Assembly: GCF_035594035.1 (NCBI RefSeq)
Contig: NZ_CP141588.1
Coordinates: 2,005,501 to 2,069,500, forward strand
Length of the DNA stretch: 64,000 nt
Source: Sphingomonas sp. LY54
Lineage (GTDB): Bacteria > Pseudomonadota > Alphaproteobacteria > Sphingomonadales > Sphingomonadaceae
Reading direction: 5' to 3'
How positions within the stretch are numbered: position 1 is the first letter of the stretch; every line of letters starts with the position of its first letter. The translations under genes were made by a program, and so were the position numbers. The notes below the pieces were generated by a model that worked only from the letters and a program-made list of their open reading frames with translations, did not search any database and was not told where the DNA came from. Below are positions 35,164-43,748 of this stretch, piece after piece.

Positions 35164-36279
35164 ATGACCGAGACGAAACCGCCCTCCCGCCTGCGCCGCT
35201 TCCTCCACTCCGCTGCCGTGGAACTCGAGCGCGACGTTGACCGGTTCGAGCGCGTGCTCGCGCGCGGCGAAGGCCACGATCGCAAGGTGCGGATGCTCGC
35301 TTATGCCGGCTACCGCAACGACCGCATGGTGCGGCTGAAGGGCCGGATCGTGCGCTACGAGAAGCCGCTCGACGCGGGCGAGGGGACGCTCACCCGGCTG
35401 CGGGCGATGATGGAGATCTACAACAGCAACGAGCTGCCGGGCGTCGCGGTGCGCTGCGAAGGCTATGGCCACATGATCGAGACCGTCACCGACGAGGAAG
35501 GCTATTTCACGTTCGAGCTGCCGATCGAGCTGCCGCTTCCGGAGGCGACCGGCTGGGAGCGGGTGACGCTCTCCACCCCCGGCCGCGAGGCGCAGCGCGA
35601 CCGCATTCCGGTGCCGGTGATGGCGCCCGGCACCGGCAATCACTGGGGCATCATCTCCGACATCGACGACACGGTCGTCGAGACCGGCGCCACCAATTTC
35701 CTCAAGAACTGGCGGCGCGTTCTGGTCGAGCAGCCGCAGGACCGGCTCGCGGTGCCCGGCGCCTCGACCCTCTACAAGATGATCGCGCGCGATCATGTCG
35801 CGCCGGTGCGGCCCTTCTTCTACGTCTCGTCGAGCCCGTGGAACCTCTATGGCTTCATCACCGAGTTCATGGAGCTGAACGGAATCCCGCACGGGCCGAT
35901 GTTCCTCAAGGATTACGGCATCGACGAGAGCAAATTGTTCAAGACCGGGCACGACACGCACAAGCTGCAGGCGATCGAGACCGTGCTCGCTTTCTATCCC
36001 GGGCTTCGTTTCCTGCTTATCGGCGACAACGGCCAGCAGGACGTCGAGATCTACGCGAAGGCGGTCGAGGACTACCCCGAGCGGATCGCCGCGGTCTTCA
36101 TCCGCGATGTCTCCGGCACGTGCCGCAGCGGCGCCAAGGGCGCGCTCCTCGCCGGCATAGAGGCCAGGGGCATCCCCACTTTCTGCGGCGCCGGCTTCGA
36201 CGATGCGGTGAAGGTCGTCGAGACGCTCGACCTCGACCGGCCGCTCGAGGCGGCGAAGGCGATCGTGCAGAAGGCTTGA
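35164..36279 (+). CDS. App1-like (DUF2183) phosphatase domain protein
   Basis: A 371-residue protein. The C-terminal half is a HAD-like phosphatase of the App1/DUF2183 type. DIDDTVVET holds the nucleophile Asp166 and Asp168, FFYVSSSPWNLY supplies the Ser motif, and LLIGDNGQQD the acidic motif. The yeast relative is a phosphatidate phosphatase. The N-terminal 150 residues form a separate beta-rich domain ending in a proline-rich edge (PIELPLPEATGWER). No signal peptide is seen. The lipid substrate is inferred from the family only. Confidence 0.87.
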   Translation: MTETKPPSRLRRFLHSAAVELERDVDRFERVLARGEGHDRKVRMLAYAGYRNDRMVRLKGRIVRYEKPLDAGEGTLTRLRAMMEIYNSNELPGVAVRCEGYGHMIETVTDEEGYFTFELPIELPLPEATGWERVTLSTPGREAQRDRIPVPVMAPGTGNHWGIISDIDDTVVETGATNFLKNWRRVLVEQPQDRLAVPGASTLYKMIARDHVAPVRPFFYVSSSPWNLYGFITEFMELNGIPHGPMFLKDYGIDESKLFKTGHDTHKLQAIETVLAFYPGLRFLLIGDNGQQDVEIYAKAVEDYPERIAAVFIRDVSGTCRSGAKGALLAGIEARGIPTFCGAGFDDAVKVVETLDLDRPLEAAKAIVQKA

Positions 36280-36329
36280 TCTCGTGTCCGCCGGGGCTAG
36301 GCTCCGTCGCCCCTGCACCGGAGATCGCG

Positions 36330-37652
36330 ATGAAGCTCTTCCTCTTTGCCCTGCTCGCCGCCGCCGCTCTTCCTGCCGCCGCCGATGCGCGGCTCAGCGC
36401 GGCCGAGAAGAAGATGGTGGAGGTCGTCGAGCAGGAGCGCGCGCGCACCCTGGGTCTGCTCGAGACACTGGTGAACCAGAATAGCGGGTCGATGAACCTG
36501 CCGGGGGTCGAGGCGGTCGGCAGGATGGTGCGCGCCGAACTCGAGCCGCTCGGCTTCGAGGTGCGCTGGGTGCCGATGGAACATACCGGCCGCGCCGGCC
36601 ACATCGTCGCCACCCACAAGGGCAATGGCCGCGGCAAGAAGATGCTGCTGATCGGCCATCTCGACACCGTGTTCGAACCCGATTCGCCGTTCCAGCGCTT
36701 CGAGCTGAAGGGCGACCGCGCCGAAGGTCCGGGCATCGGCGACGACAAGGGCGGTATGGTCGTTATGATCGCGGCGTTGCGCGCGATGAAGGCGGCCGGC
36801 ACGTTGAAGGATGCCGATATCGAGATCGTGCTCACCGGCGACGAGGAACGTCCGGGTGCGCCGATCGAGGCGGCGCGGGCCGATCTGATCGCGGCCGGCA
36901 AGCGCGCCGATGTCGCGCTCGACTTCGAGGGGCTGAGCCAGGAGGGCGGCGTCGATATCGGCTCGATCGCACGGCGCAGCTCGACTTCGTGGGAGCTCAA
37001 GACGACCGCGAAGAGCGGCCATTCGAGCGGCATCTTCGCCAAGGGCGTGGGCGACGGCGCGATCTACGAGCTCGCGCGCATCATCGCAGCCTTCCGCCAG
37101 GAGCTGCCCGAGCCCAACCTCACGTTCAACGTCGGCCTGATCGCCGGCGGCGCCACTGCCGCGACCGATGAGCAGGGCGTGCGCGCCACCGCGACCGGCA
37201 AGACCAACATCATCCCCGCCATCGCCATCGCCCGCGGCGACCTGCGCACCCTGTCTGACGCGCAGACCGAGCGCGTCCGCGCCAGGATGCAGGCCATCGT
37301 CGCGCGCAGTCCGCTCGCAGGCACGCAGGCCGAACTCACCTTCAAGAAGGACGGTTACCCGCCGATGGCGCCGACCGAGGGCAATCGCGCGCTGCTCGTC
37401 CGGCTCAACCTCGTCAATCGCGACATGGGCCTCCCGCAAATGGGCGAGCTCGATCCGGCCAAGCGCGGCGCCGGCGACATCAGCTTCGTCGCCAACGACG
37501 TCGATGGCCTGATCGGCCTCGGCACCGCAGGCACCCGCTCGCACGCGCCGGGCGAGGACATTGAGATCGCCAGCCTCGACCGCCAGGCCAAAAGAGCGGC
37601 CATCCTGATGTCGCGGCTGGCGCGGGAGAAGGCGCCGCCGAACCGCAACTGA
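36330..37652 (+). CDS. secreted M20 family metallopeptidase (glutamate carboxypeptidase-like)
   Basis: A 440-residue protein with a signal peptide (MKLFLFALLAAAALPAAADA). The di-zinc sites are LIGHLDTVFEPDSPF, GIGDDKGGMVVMI and TGDEERPGAPIEAAR. The dimerisation/lid domain starts near the segment KTTAKSGHSSGIF. The start at 36330 is chosen for the signal peptide, since the frame is open far upstream. It likely cleaves C-terminal glutamate or similar residues from peptides or folate-like compounds in the periplasm. A terminator follows. Confidence 0.88.
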   Translation: MKLFLFALLAAAALPAAADARLSAAEKKMVEVVEQERARTLGLLETLVNQNSGSMNLPGVEAVGRMVRAELEPLGFEVRWVPMEHTGRAGHIVATHKGNGRGKKMLLIGHLDTVFEPDSPFQRFELKGDRAEGPGIGDDKGGMVVMIAALRAMKAAGTLKDADIEIVLTGDEERPGAPIEAARADLIAAGKRADVALDFEGLSQEGGVDIGSIARRSSTSWELKTTAKSGHSSGIFAKGVGDGAIYELARIIAAFRQELPEPNLTFNVGLIAGGATAATDEQGVRATATGKTNIIPAIAIARGDLRTLSDAQTERVRARMQAIVARSPLAGTQAELTFKKDGYPPMAPTEGNRALLVRLNLVNRDMGLPQMGELDPAKRGAGDISFVANDVDGLIGLGTAGTRSHAPGEDIEIASLDRQAKRAAILMSRLAREKAPPNRN

Positions 37653-37696
37653 ACCCCTTGTCAGTAGCCCGAAAGCGCGGCATCCCAGCGACATAA

Positions 37697-37725
37697 GGAG
37701 CGGCGAGCAACGCCGCTCCGCTTTT
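37697..37725 (+). terminator. intrinsic terminator after the M20 peptidase
   Basis: A perfect 9-bp stem (GGAGCGGCG at 37697-37705, CGCCGCTCC at 37711-37719) with a 5-base loop, followed by GCTTTT. It lies 11 bases before the next gene's start, so it separates the two transcripts unless the GDSL promoter overlaps it. Confidence 0.7.
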
Positions 37726-37736
37726 AGGGGGGATCC

Positions 37737-39560
37737 ATGTCGCGTCTAACCGCCAAGCTCCTGTGCGCCACCGCCGCGCTCACCGTCCACGCCGCGCCGG
37801 CTTCGGCGCAGAGCATCGACCGTATCGTCGCGTTCGGCGACAGCTATGCCGACACCGGCAATCTCTGGGAGTTCGGCGTGCCGCGCCCCGCCCCCTACCC
37901 CAATGGGCGCTTCAGCAACGGTACCAACTTCATCGACACGATGGCGCAGGCGTTGAACGTTCCAGTCGATAATTTCGCGATCGGCGGCGCCTATACCGGC
38001 ACCGGCAATATCAATCCGGTCGGCCCGCTCGGCTTCCAGCTCCAATATCAGTCGTTCCTCTCCGGGGGCGGCCCCGCCGCCTTCCCGCGCGTCGACGGCA
38101 GGTTCGACGCCGGCGACCTGCTCGCCATCTCGATCGGCGGCAACGATGCCCGCGCCTACCGGCTGGGCGGTGGCACGGTGGCCGGAGCGCCTGCCGCGGC
38201 CGCGATCCGCGTCGGCGAGGCGACGGCGGGCCTCAATGCGCTGGTCGATGCCGGCGCCCGCAACATCACCTTCCTGGCGGGCGACGTCGGCCGTCTGCCC
38301 GAGGCGGTGGGCCAGCCAAGCGCGGCCGCCGGCTCGGCCTTCTCGACCGCTTTCAACAACGGGATGCAGACCACGCTCGCCGGCTTCGCCAACCAGGGCG
38401 TGATCGTGAACTATCTCAATCTCAACACGGTCGGCGATGTCGTCCAGGCCAATCCCGCGGCGTTCGGGCTGCAGAGCGCCGGCGCCTGCCCGCTCGCCTG
38501 CGTCACCACCAATCCCGAATTGCTCGATCGCTATTTCTTCTATGTCGATCAGCTGCACCTCACGTCCAAGGGCTTCGAAATCGTCGGCCGCTATGCGGTT
38601 AGGCAGCTCGAAGCGCCGCTCCATTTCCAGGCGCAGACCGACGTCGGCCTGGAAACCGCGCGCGCCTTCGGCTCGACGCTGCTCGGCCGTCTCGATCTTT
38701 CCGATGCGCGCCACGGCGGCAATGGCGAGGGCGGCCTCAATTTCTACGTCACCGGCAATTTCGCCGGGCGTGATTACGGCCGCAGCGCGACCAACCTGTC
38801 CTACGATCTCGATGTCGTCGGAATCACCGCCGGCGCCGAATATGATGCGGCGCCGGGCGCCGTGATCGGCGCAGCCGTCAATTATTCGCGCGCCAAGGCG
38901 GATTTCGTGACGACCGATGGCCAAGCCGAGGCGCGGGCGTGGCAGGCGGGCGTCTACGCCGGCTGGGCCGCCGCGGCCGGCGCCTTCATGGAAGGTTATG
39001 CCGGCTATGGCTGGCTTGATTTCGAGAATGAGCGCGCCGCCGTGATCGACCGGCTCGAGGGAGAGAGCGACGGTCACGCGATCACTGCCGGGGCCAAGGC
39101 GGGCTATCTGTTCGGGGTCGGCAACTGGCGCGTCGGCCCGGTCCTCGGCGTCCAGTACGCCGAGGCGGAACGCGACGGCTATACCGAGACCGGCGACCCG
39201 GTGCTGACGCTCGCCGTGTCCGACCAGGACGTGAAGGCGCTGGCCGGCAGCGCCGGCGTGGAGGCGCGCGGCGAAGTGGATATGGGCGGTCTCGCCGTCC
39301 GCCCCTATGTTGCCTTGACCGCCGAGAAGGACTTCGAAGGCGATAGCCGCACCATCCGTTATGCCGGCACCGCGGCGCCGACGATCGTCAACGGCTTCGT
39401 GCTGCCCAGCCGGTCCAAGGACACCTATGCCCGCCTGACCGGCGGCGCGAGCTTCTCGCTGGGCGAGCGGATCGCGCTGCAAGTCAACGCCAGCTCCTCG
39501 TTCGAGCAGGAAGGCGGCAATGATTTCTCCGGCTTCGTCGGGGTGAAGCTCGGCTTCTGA
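37737..39560 (+). CDS. GDSL/SGNH autotransporter esterase
   Basis: A 607-residue outer-membrane autotransporter. The signal peptide (to about residue 24, ASA) is followed by an SGNH hydrolase passenger: block I FGDSYADTGN with nucleophile Ser36, block III GGND, and block V DQLHLTSKG with the Asp/His pair. From about residue 315 a C-terminal autotransporter beta-barrel begins and ends in the aromatic terminus GVKLGF. It is expected to be a surface-displayed esterase or lipase, like EstA. Only the stretch 10 bases upstream separates it from a terminator. Confidence 0.93.
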   Translation: MSRLTAKLLCATAALTVHAAPASAQSIDRIVAFGDSYADTGNLWEFGVPRPAPYPNGRFSNGTNFIDTMAQALNVPVDNFAIGGAYTGTGNINPVGPLGFQLQYQSFLSGGGPAAFPRVDGRFDAGDLLAISIGGNDARAYRLGGGTVAGAPAAAAIRVGEATAGLNALVDAGARNITFLAGDVGRLPEAVGQPSAAAGSAFSTAFNNGMQTTLAGFANQGVIVNYLNLNTVGDVVQANPAAFGLQSAGACPLACVTTNPELLDRYFFYVDQLHLTSKGFEIVGRYAVRQLEAPLHFQAQTDVGLETARAFGSTLLGRLDLSDARHGGNGEGGLNFYVTGNFAGRDYGRSATNLSYDLDVVGITAGAEYDAAPGAVIGAAVNYSRAKADFVTTDGQAEARAWQAGVYAGWAAAAGAFMEGYAGYGWLDFENERAAVIDRLEGESDGHAITAGAKAGYLFGVGNWRVGPVLGVQYAEAERDGYTETGDPVLTLAVSDQDVKALAGSAGVEARGEVDMGGLAVRPYVALTAEKDFEGDSRTIRYAGTAAPTIVNGFVLPSRSKDTYARLTGGASFSLGERIALQVNASSSFEQEGGNDFSGFVGVKLGF

Positions 39561-39566
39561 TCGTGC

Positions 39567-39599
39567 GGGCGGCGAGAGGCTCACGATTTCTCGCCGCCC
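39567..39599 (+). terminator. hairpin after the GDSL autotransporter
   Basis: A perfect 11-bp stem (GGGCGGCGAGA at 39567-39577, TCTCGCCGCCC at 39589-39599) with an 11-base loop, starting 7 bases after the stop. No T-run follows, so it may be a weak terminator or an RNA-stabilising hairpin. Confidence 0.55.
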
Positions 39600-39663
39600 C
39601 GCCGACCGCGGTGCCGCTGCCAACCCCTTGGCAATCGTCCCGGCCGAGAGATAATGTGGCCGC

Positions 39664-40047
39664 ATGACATACAGACCGATGGGAATCGCCGCACTTTTCG
39701 TCCTTGCGCTGGCCGGCTGCGGCGACAAGCCCGCCGACGCGCCGGCCGAGACGCGGAAGATGACGGCGAGTTCGCCGTTCGTGGATCAATTGAAGGGGCT
39801 CAGCGAACTCAACCGCGGGCTGGCACTGCGCCGAGCGATCCAGGATTCGGGCTCGGCCTGCAAGAAGGTCGAGCAATCGGGCTATCAGGAGGATTACAAG
39901 AATCTCTCCATGTGGACCGCGCGCTGCTCGGACACGAAGGACTGGGCGATATTCATCGCGCCCAATGGCGACGTGCAGGTTCGCAAGTGCGCAGACACGG
40001 CGCAGCTCCAATTGCCGGCCTGCCGGATCGAAGAGCAGGCGAGCTAG
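39664..40047 (+). CDS. hypothetical lipoprotein
   Basis: A 127-residue protein with a lipoprotein signal (MTYRPMGIAALFVLALAGC, lipobox LAGC). The mature part has four cysteines in two pairs and the phrase WAIFIAPNGDVQVR. I recognise no family. The end overlaps by four bases the convergent end of the KTSC gene. Confidence 0.65.
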   Translation: MTYRPMGIAALFVLALAGCGDKPADAPAETRKMTASSPFVDQLKGLSELNRGLALRRAIQDSGSACKKVEQSGYQEDYKNLSMWTARCSDTKDWAIFIAPNGDVQVRKCADTAQLQLPACRIEEQAS

Positions 40048-40247
40048 GCCGACTCCAGCTCCGTGTACCGGTAGGCGTCGCGGATATGGGCGTTGAAATG
40101 GCGTCCCTTGCTGAACGCGGAGCGGAAGCGCTCATATTCCTGCGGCGGCACGTCGTGATAGAGATAGCGGCGACCGGTGGTGAACTCGATCGCGAGCTTG
40201 CGCTCCCCGGCATCGTAGAGATGCGTGCGGATGACCGTCGACGGCAT
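40044..40247 (-). CDS. KTSC domain protein
   Basis: A 67-residue small protein matching the KTSC domain (named after lysyl-tRNA synthetase C-terminal-like). It has AIEFTTGRRYLYHDVPPQEY, and FRSAFSKGRHFNAHIRDAY(R)Y at the end. Only the stretch from the ATG at 40247 fits the domain, although the frame is open further upstream. Function is unknown. KTSC proteins are often near phage or nucleic-acid genes, but not here. Confidence 0.8.
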   Translation of the reverse strand: MPSTVIRTHLYDAGERKLAIEFTTGRRYLYHDVPPQEYERFRSAFSKGRHFNAHIRDAYRYTELESA

Positions 40248-40327
40248 AGGACCAAAACGAACAGGGCGCCGATTGGAGCCGCAGGGGAGACGCGGCCGGT
40301 GGCCGGGCGCTCCCCCGCAGCCTCGTC

Positions 40328-40651
40328 CTACCAGCGATAGCCGCCGCGCCAGTTGCGGTAGCGGTGGTCCCGCTTCCAGCCGCGCCAGTCGCGCCGATAG
40401 TCGCGTCGATCCTCTCGCCAATCGCGGCGATAGTCACGGCGGGCCTCGCGCACGTCGCGGCGGTAGTCGCGCCTGGCTTCGCGGATGTCACGACGGCTGT
40501 CGGCACGGCGCAGATCGCGCCGATAGTCGCGCCGCGCTTCGCGGACGTCCTGGCGATATTCGCGCCAGTTCTGCCGCGGACCGTCGGCCAGCGCTGGTGC
40601 CGCCGGCAACGCGATCGCGGCAAGTGTGGCCGCGAGAACGAAGATACGCAT
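40328..40651 (-). CDS. secreted Arg/Asp-rich repeat protein
   Basis: A 107-residue protein. A signal peptide (MRIFVLAATLAAIALPAAPALA) is followed by a low-complexity chain of repeats of the form RRDYRRDxREA, about seven units, ending in aromatic and Arg-rich residues (RGWKRDHRYRNWRGGYRW). The repeats alternate + and - charges and would form charged helices. Similar repeat proteins occur in sphingomonads (from memory) without a known role. It is monocistronic. The repeats also show at DNA level as a run of near-identical 30-40 bp units. Confidence 0.65.
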   Translation of the reverse strand: MRIFVLAATLAAIALPAAPALADGPRQNWREYRQDVREARRDYRRDLRRADSRRDIREARRDYRRDVREARRDYRRDWREDRRDYRRDWRGWKRDHRYRNWRGGYRW

Positions 40652-40820
40652 GATTCTCTCCTACTGCGCCCGTCTGATGCGGGCCTTCGGAAAACGGGCG
40701 GCGGAAGAGGCCGGTTGCATGAACCGAAAACTACCGCTCGTTCATCTGCGGTCTAGGTGCGTTCCCTCCGGGGCCACCTTGCGCTAGACTGGCGGCAAGC
40801 GTGGCAGACCGGAGGCGGTC

Positions 40821-41054
40821 ATGATGCTGGTCGGAATCGGTGCGTTACTGGTCATCGTCGGGGTCGTGATGACGGCCATTTCGACGCTTCGCCGCGGCCG
40901 GCTGAGCGAGCCTCGCGCCATCGCCCCCGATTCCCCACGCGACACGCTGGAGCCGAGCGGCCGCGGCCGCCGCCTCAGCGTGAAGGGCGATCTGCCCTGG
41001 CTTGCCCTGATGGGCCTCGGCGCCGTCCTGCTGCTCGTCGGCGCAGCGGCCTGA
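40821..41054 (+). CDS. small two-pass membrane protein
   Basis: A 77-residue protein with two hydrophobic helices (residues about 2-22 and 56-76) joined by a basic, proline-containing loop. I recognise no family. GGAGG lies about 7 bases upstream of the ATG, which supports translation. It converges with the DUF885-type gene. Function is unknown. Confidence 0.55.
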   Translation: MMLVGIGALLVIVGVVMTAISTLRRGRLSEPRAIAPDSPRDTLEPSGRGRRLSVKGDLPWLALMGLGAVLLLVGAAA

Positions 41055-41061
41055 TCTACGC

Positions 41062-42348
41062 CTAACGAAGCAGGTCCGCGGGCAGGCTCGGCTCGGAGAT
41101 CAGCCGTTCCATGGCCGCCCAGCGCGCCGCCGGATCCGCGCCGGCGCGTTCGACAAAGGCCTGCACCATATCCTGGCCGAGCCCGTAATTGATCACGTAG
41201 GACCGGTATTGCGTGGTGAAGTCGATCGACTGCTCGGCGCGCGCCTTGGACACGAGCTGATATTTCTGGGTGAGCGCGACCGCTTGCGCCCGGTCGATCC
41301 GCCCTTCCAGGAAGTCGCGCGCGATCGTGAAGCGGGCGCCGGCAAGATCGCGCATGGCGTGCAGCAGAGCGAGATAGTCGCCCGCTTTCGCGGTTGGGAT
41401 TCCGGCGAGCGGATAGAGCGCCGCAGTCTCGAAAGCGAGACGCTCCGGCCCTGGAAAGGCGAGATCGATGCCGTAATTGGCCGAGCCCTCGGCGATTAAG
41501 GATTGCGGCGAATAGAGCGGATAGACGCTGAACTCGATCCAGCCGCGGCCCTTGGTCAGCCGCTCCTCGAGCAGCATGTTGAGCGCATGGTGGCCCGGAT
41601 AGCCTTCGTGGCAGCCGAGATCGACCGCGCGGCTGATCCGGATCGGCAGGTCGGTGTTGACCTGGATCAGGCTGTGATAGCCGCCCTTGTAATAATTGTA
41701 GCCGGACCAGCTCTTGCCGGTGACGAATTCGAGGTCGAAGCTTTCGCCGGCCGGCATCGCGATATGCTGCGTCGTGCGCCGCTTGCACTCGGCGATTGCC
41801 GCGTCGAACACCGGCTTCAGCCGCTCCTTGGGGATCGTGAAGGCGTCCTGGAAGGCATCGACGCGGTCAGCGAGCGGCCTCGATCCCGGGACCAGCGTTT
41901 CGATCCGCTTCAGCACCGGGTCGTAATCGGAAAGCGGCTTCAGCTCCGGCCGGACGCCGAACAGCCCTTCCGCTTCCTCGGCGAAGCTCAGCTTCTCGCC
42001 CTGAAGCATGCGCAACCGTGTCGTCGCGGCGCGCAGTTGTGCGAGCAGGAAGACGCGGCGGCGCTGCTCGATCGGCTCGAGCGCGGACGGGTCGATCGCA
42101 TTGGTGCGGTCGGCCAGCCTGGCCGCTTCCCGGCTGAGATGGGCAAGCGAGCGCGGCGCGGCCTTGGCGGCGTCGGCCCATTCCTGGGGCCCGTAATAAG
42201 CATCGACATAGCCGGGCTCGCGCTCGCCAATCTCAAGCGTCATCTGGACATAGTCCTTGGCGATTTCGTCGAGGCTGTCGTCCTGGACCCGATCGGAGAC
42301 GCAGCCGGCGAGGAGCAGCAATGCAAGGCACGCTTTGAAGATCTTCAT
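41062..42348 (-). CDS. DUF885-type lipoprotein, putative metallopeptidase
   Basis: A 428-residue protein with a lipoprotein signal (LLLLAGC, Cys16). The zinc-protease-like motif HEGYPGHH (residues 247-254) with a downstream EGSANYGIDL glutamate is the signature of DUF885-type gluzincin relatives. The periplasmic location and motif suggest a peptidase, but activity is unproven for most of the family. Its start overlaps the nhaA stop by four bases (ATGA), so the two genes are translationally coupled. Confidence 0.82.
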   Translation of the reverse strand: MKIFKACLALLLLAGCVSDRVQDDSLDEIAKDYVQMTLEIGEREPGYVDAYYGPQEWADAAKAAPRSLAHLSREAARLADRTNAIDPSALEPIEQRRRVFLLAQLRAATTRLRMLQGEKLSFAEEAEGLFGVRPELKPLSDYDPVLKRIETLVPGSRPLADRVDAFQDAFTIPKERLKPVFDAAIAECKRRTTQHIAMPAGESFDLEFVTGKSWSGYNYYKGGYHSLIQVNTDLPIRISRAVDLGCHEGYPGHHALNMLLEERLTKGRGWIEFSVYPLYSPQSLIAEGSANYGIDLAFPGPERLAFETAALYPLAGIPTAKAGDYLALLHAMRDLAGARFTIARDFLEGRIDRAQAVALTQKYQLVSKARAEQSIDFTTQYRSYVINYGLGQDMVQAFVERAGADPAARWAAMERLISEPSLPADLLR

Positions 42349-43622
42349 GGCCGCTGTTCCTCAAGCGAAACGACGTCTCCGTCAATGTCCATCTCGATCG
42401 CCTGCTCGGCCTCCGCCTCCCCGTGGCGCCGATGCTGGGGCGCGAGGCGCAGCAGCGCATAGCCGGCGAGCGCGGAGAGCAAGGAGCCGAGCAGCACGCC
42501 GATCTTCGCCTCCTCGATCCGCGCCGGCGCGTCGGGGAAGGCGAGGGCGCCGATGAACAGGCTCATCGTGAAGCCGATCCCGCACAGCGAGGACACGCCG
42601 TAGATTTGCAGCCAGGTCGCGCCGCGCAGACGCGTCGCAAGCCCCAGTCGCACCGACAGCCACACCGCCAGGAAGATGCCGGCCTGTTTCCCGATGAAAA
42701 GGCCGGCGGCGATGCCGAGCGGCAGCGGGGCGAGTATCTGCGCGAGGCCCATGCCCTCCAGCGACACGCCGGCATTGGCGAAGCCGAACAACGGCACGAT
42801 GAAGAAGGCGACGAGCGGCGCGATCGCATGCTCGAGCCGGTGCAGGGGCGACCGGGCATCGTCCGGGGCTCCCGGGCTCTTGATGATCGGGATTGTGGCC
42901 GCAGCGAGCACGCCGGCGACCGTCGCGTGGACGCCCGAGAGCAGCACGGCATACCACAGCGCCGCGGCGAGCAGCGCGTAAACGGTAAGCGAGCGGACGC
43001 CGCCCCGGTTGAGCGCGAACATCAGGACGAGGATGCCGGCGGCCGCGGCCAGGGCGACCAGGTCAATCGCAGCTGTATAGGCGACGGCGATGATCGCGAC
43101 CGCGCCCATGTCGTCGACGATCGCCACCGTGGTCAGAAACAGTTTGAGCGAGGTCGGCGCGCGCCGGCCGAGCAGGGCCAGCACGCCGATCGCGAAGGCG
43201 ATGTCGGTCGCTGCCGGGATCGCCCAGCCGCGCGACAGGCCGGGGCTGCCGGCGGTGACGGCAAGGTAGATCAAGGCGGGAAAGGCCATCCCGGAGGCCG
43301 CGGCAATGAAGGGCAGACGGCGCTGCTCCCAGGTAGCGAGCCGCCCGTCGACGAACTCGCGCTTGATCTCCAGCCCGACGAGCAGGAAGAAAATCGCCAT
43401 CAGCCCGTCGTTGATCCAGAGATGCGGCGTCATCGGCCCGATCTTGTCGGTCAGCGCAGGGCTGATCGGGGCGTGCAGGAGATGATGATAGGCCTCCGCC
43501 ATCGGCGAATTGGCGACGAACATGGCGAAGGCCGCGGCGACCATCAGCAGGATTCCGCCCGCCGCTTCGCTGTCGAGGAAGTTGCGCAGAGCGGATCGGG
43601 TGGGGGCTTGGGACAAGGGCAT
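42345..43622 (-). CDS. nhaA: Na+/H+ antiporter NhaA
   Basis: This inner-membrane antiporter exports Na+ in exchange for H+, for pH and salt homeostasis. I start it at the ATG at 43622 (425 aa), which gives the family N-terminus LRNFLDSEAAGGILLM. The active-site pair of aspartates is in PAATDIAFAIGVLALLG and in IVDDMGAVAIIA, and GIGFTMSLFIGALAF lies near the end. The frame is open upstream but the extra residues do not fit. It overlaps the DUF885-type gene downstream. It diverges from the glycosyltransferase at 43749. Confidence 0.95.
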   Translation of the reverse strand: MPLSQAPTRSALRNFLDSEAAGGILLMVAAAFAMFVANSPMAEAYHHLLHAPISPALTDKIGPMTPHLWINDGLMAIFFLLVGLEIKREFVDGRLATWEQRRLPFIAAASGMAFPALIYLAVTAGSPGLSRGWAIPAATDIAFAIGVLALLGRRAPTSLKLFLTTVAIVDDMGAVAIIAVAYTAAIDLVALAAAAGILVLMFALNRGGVRSLTVYALLAAALWYAVLLSGVHATVAGVLAAATIPIIKSPGAPDDARSPLHRLEHAIAPLVAFFIVPLFGFANAGVSLEGMGLAQILAPLPLGIAAGLFIGKQAGIFLAVWLSVRLGLATRLRGATWLQIYGVSSLCGIGFTMSLFIGALAFPDAPARIEEAKIGVLLGSLLSALAGYALLRLAPQHRRHGEAEAEQAIEMDIDGDVVSLEEQRP

Positions 43623-43748
43623 GAGCCTGCCTAACCGCTGGCCCGCCCCATCGAAAGCCGGAACGACGAGTCGCGCCTTGGCCCCGATATGGTGGCGGTC
43701 CATATCGGATGAAATTCTTCCTCCGAATTCGAGTCATAGTCCGCGGCC

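Noticed and set aside
37746..39728. A 660-codon minus-strand open frame opposite the GDSL autotransporter
   Set aside because: The plus-strand gene has signal peptide, catalytic blocks and barrel end. The antisense frame has none.
40328..40651. CRISPR-like array, because of the regular DNA repeats
   Set aside because: The repeats are codon-periodic, have no unique spacers of constant length and encode a secreted protein.
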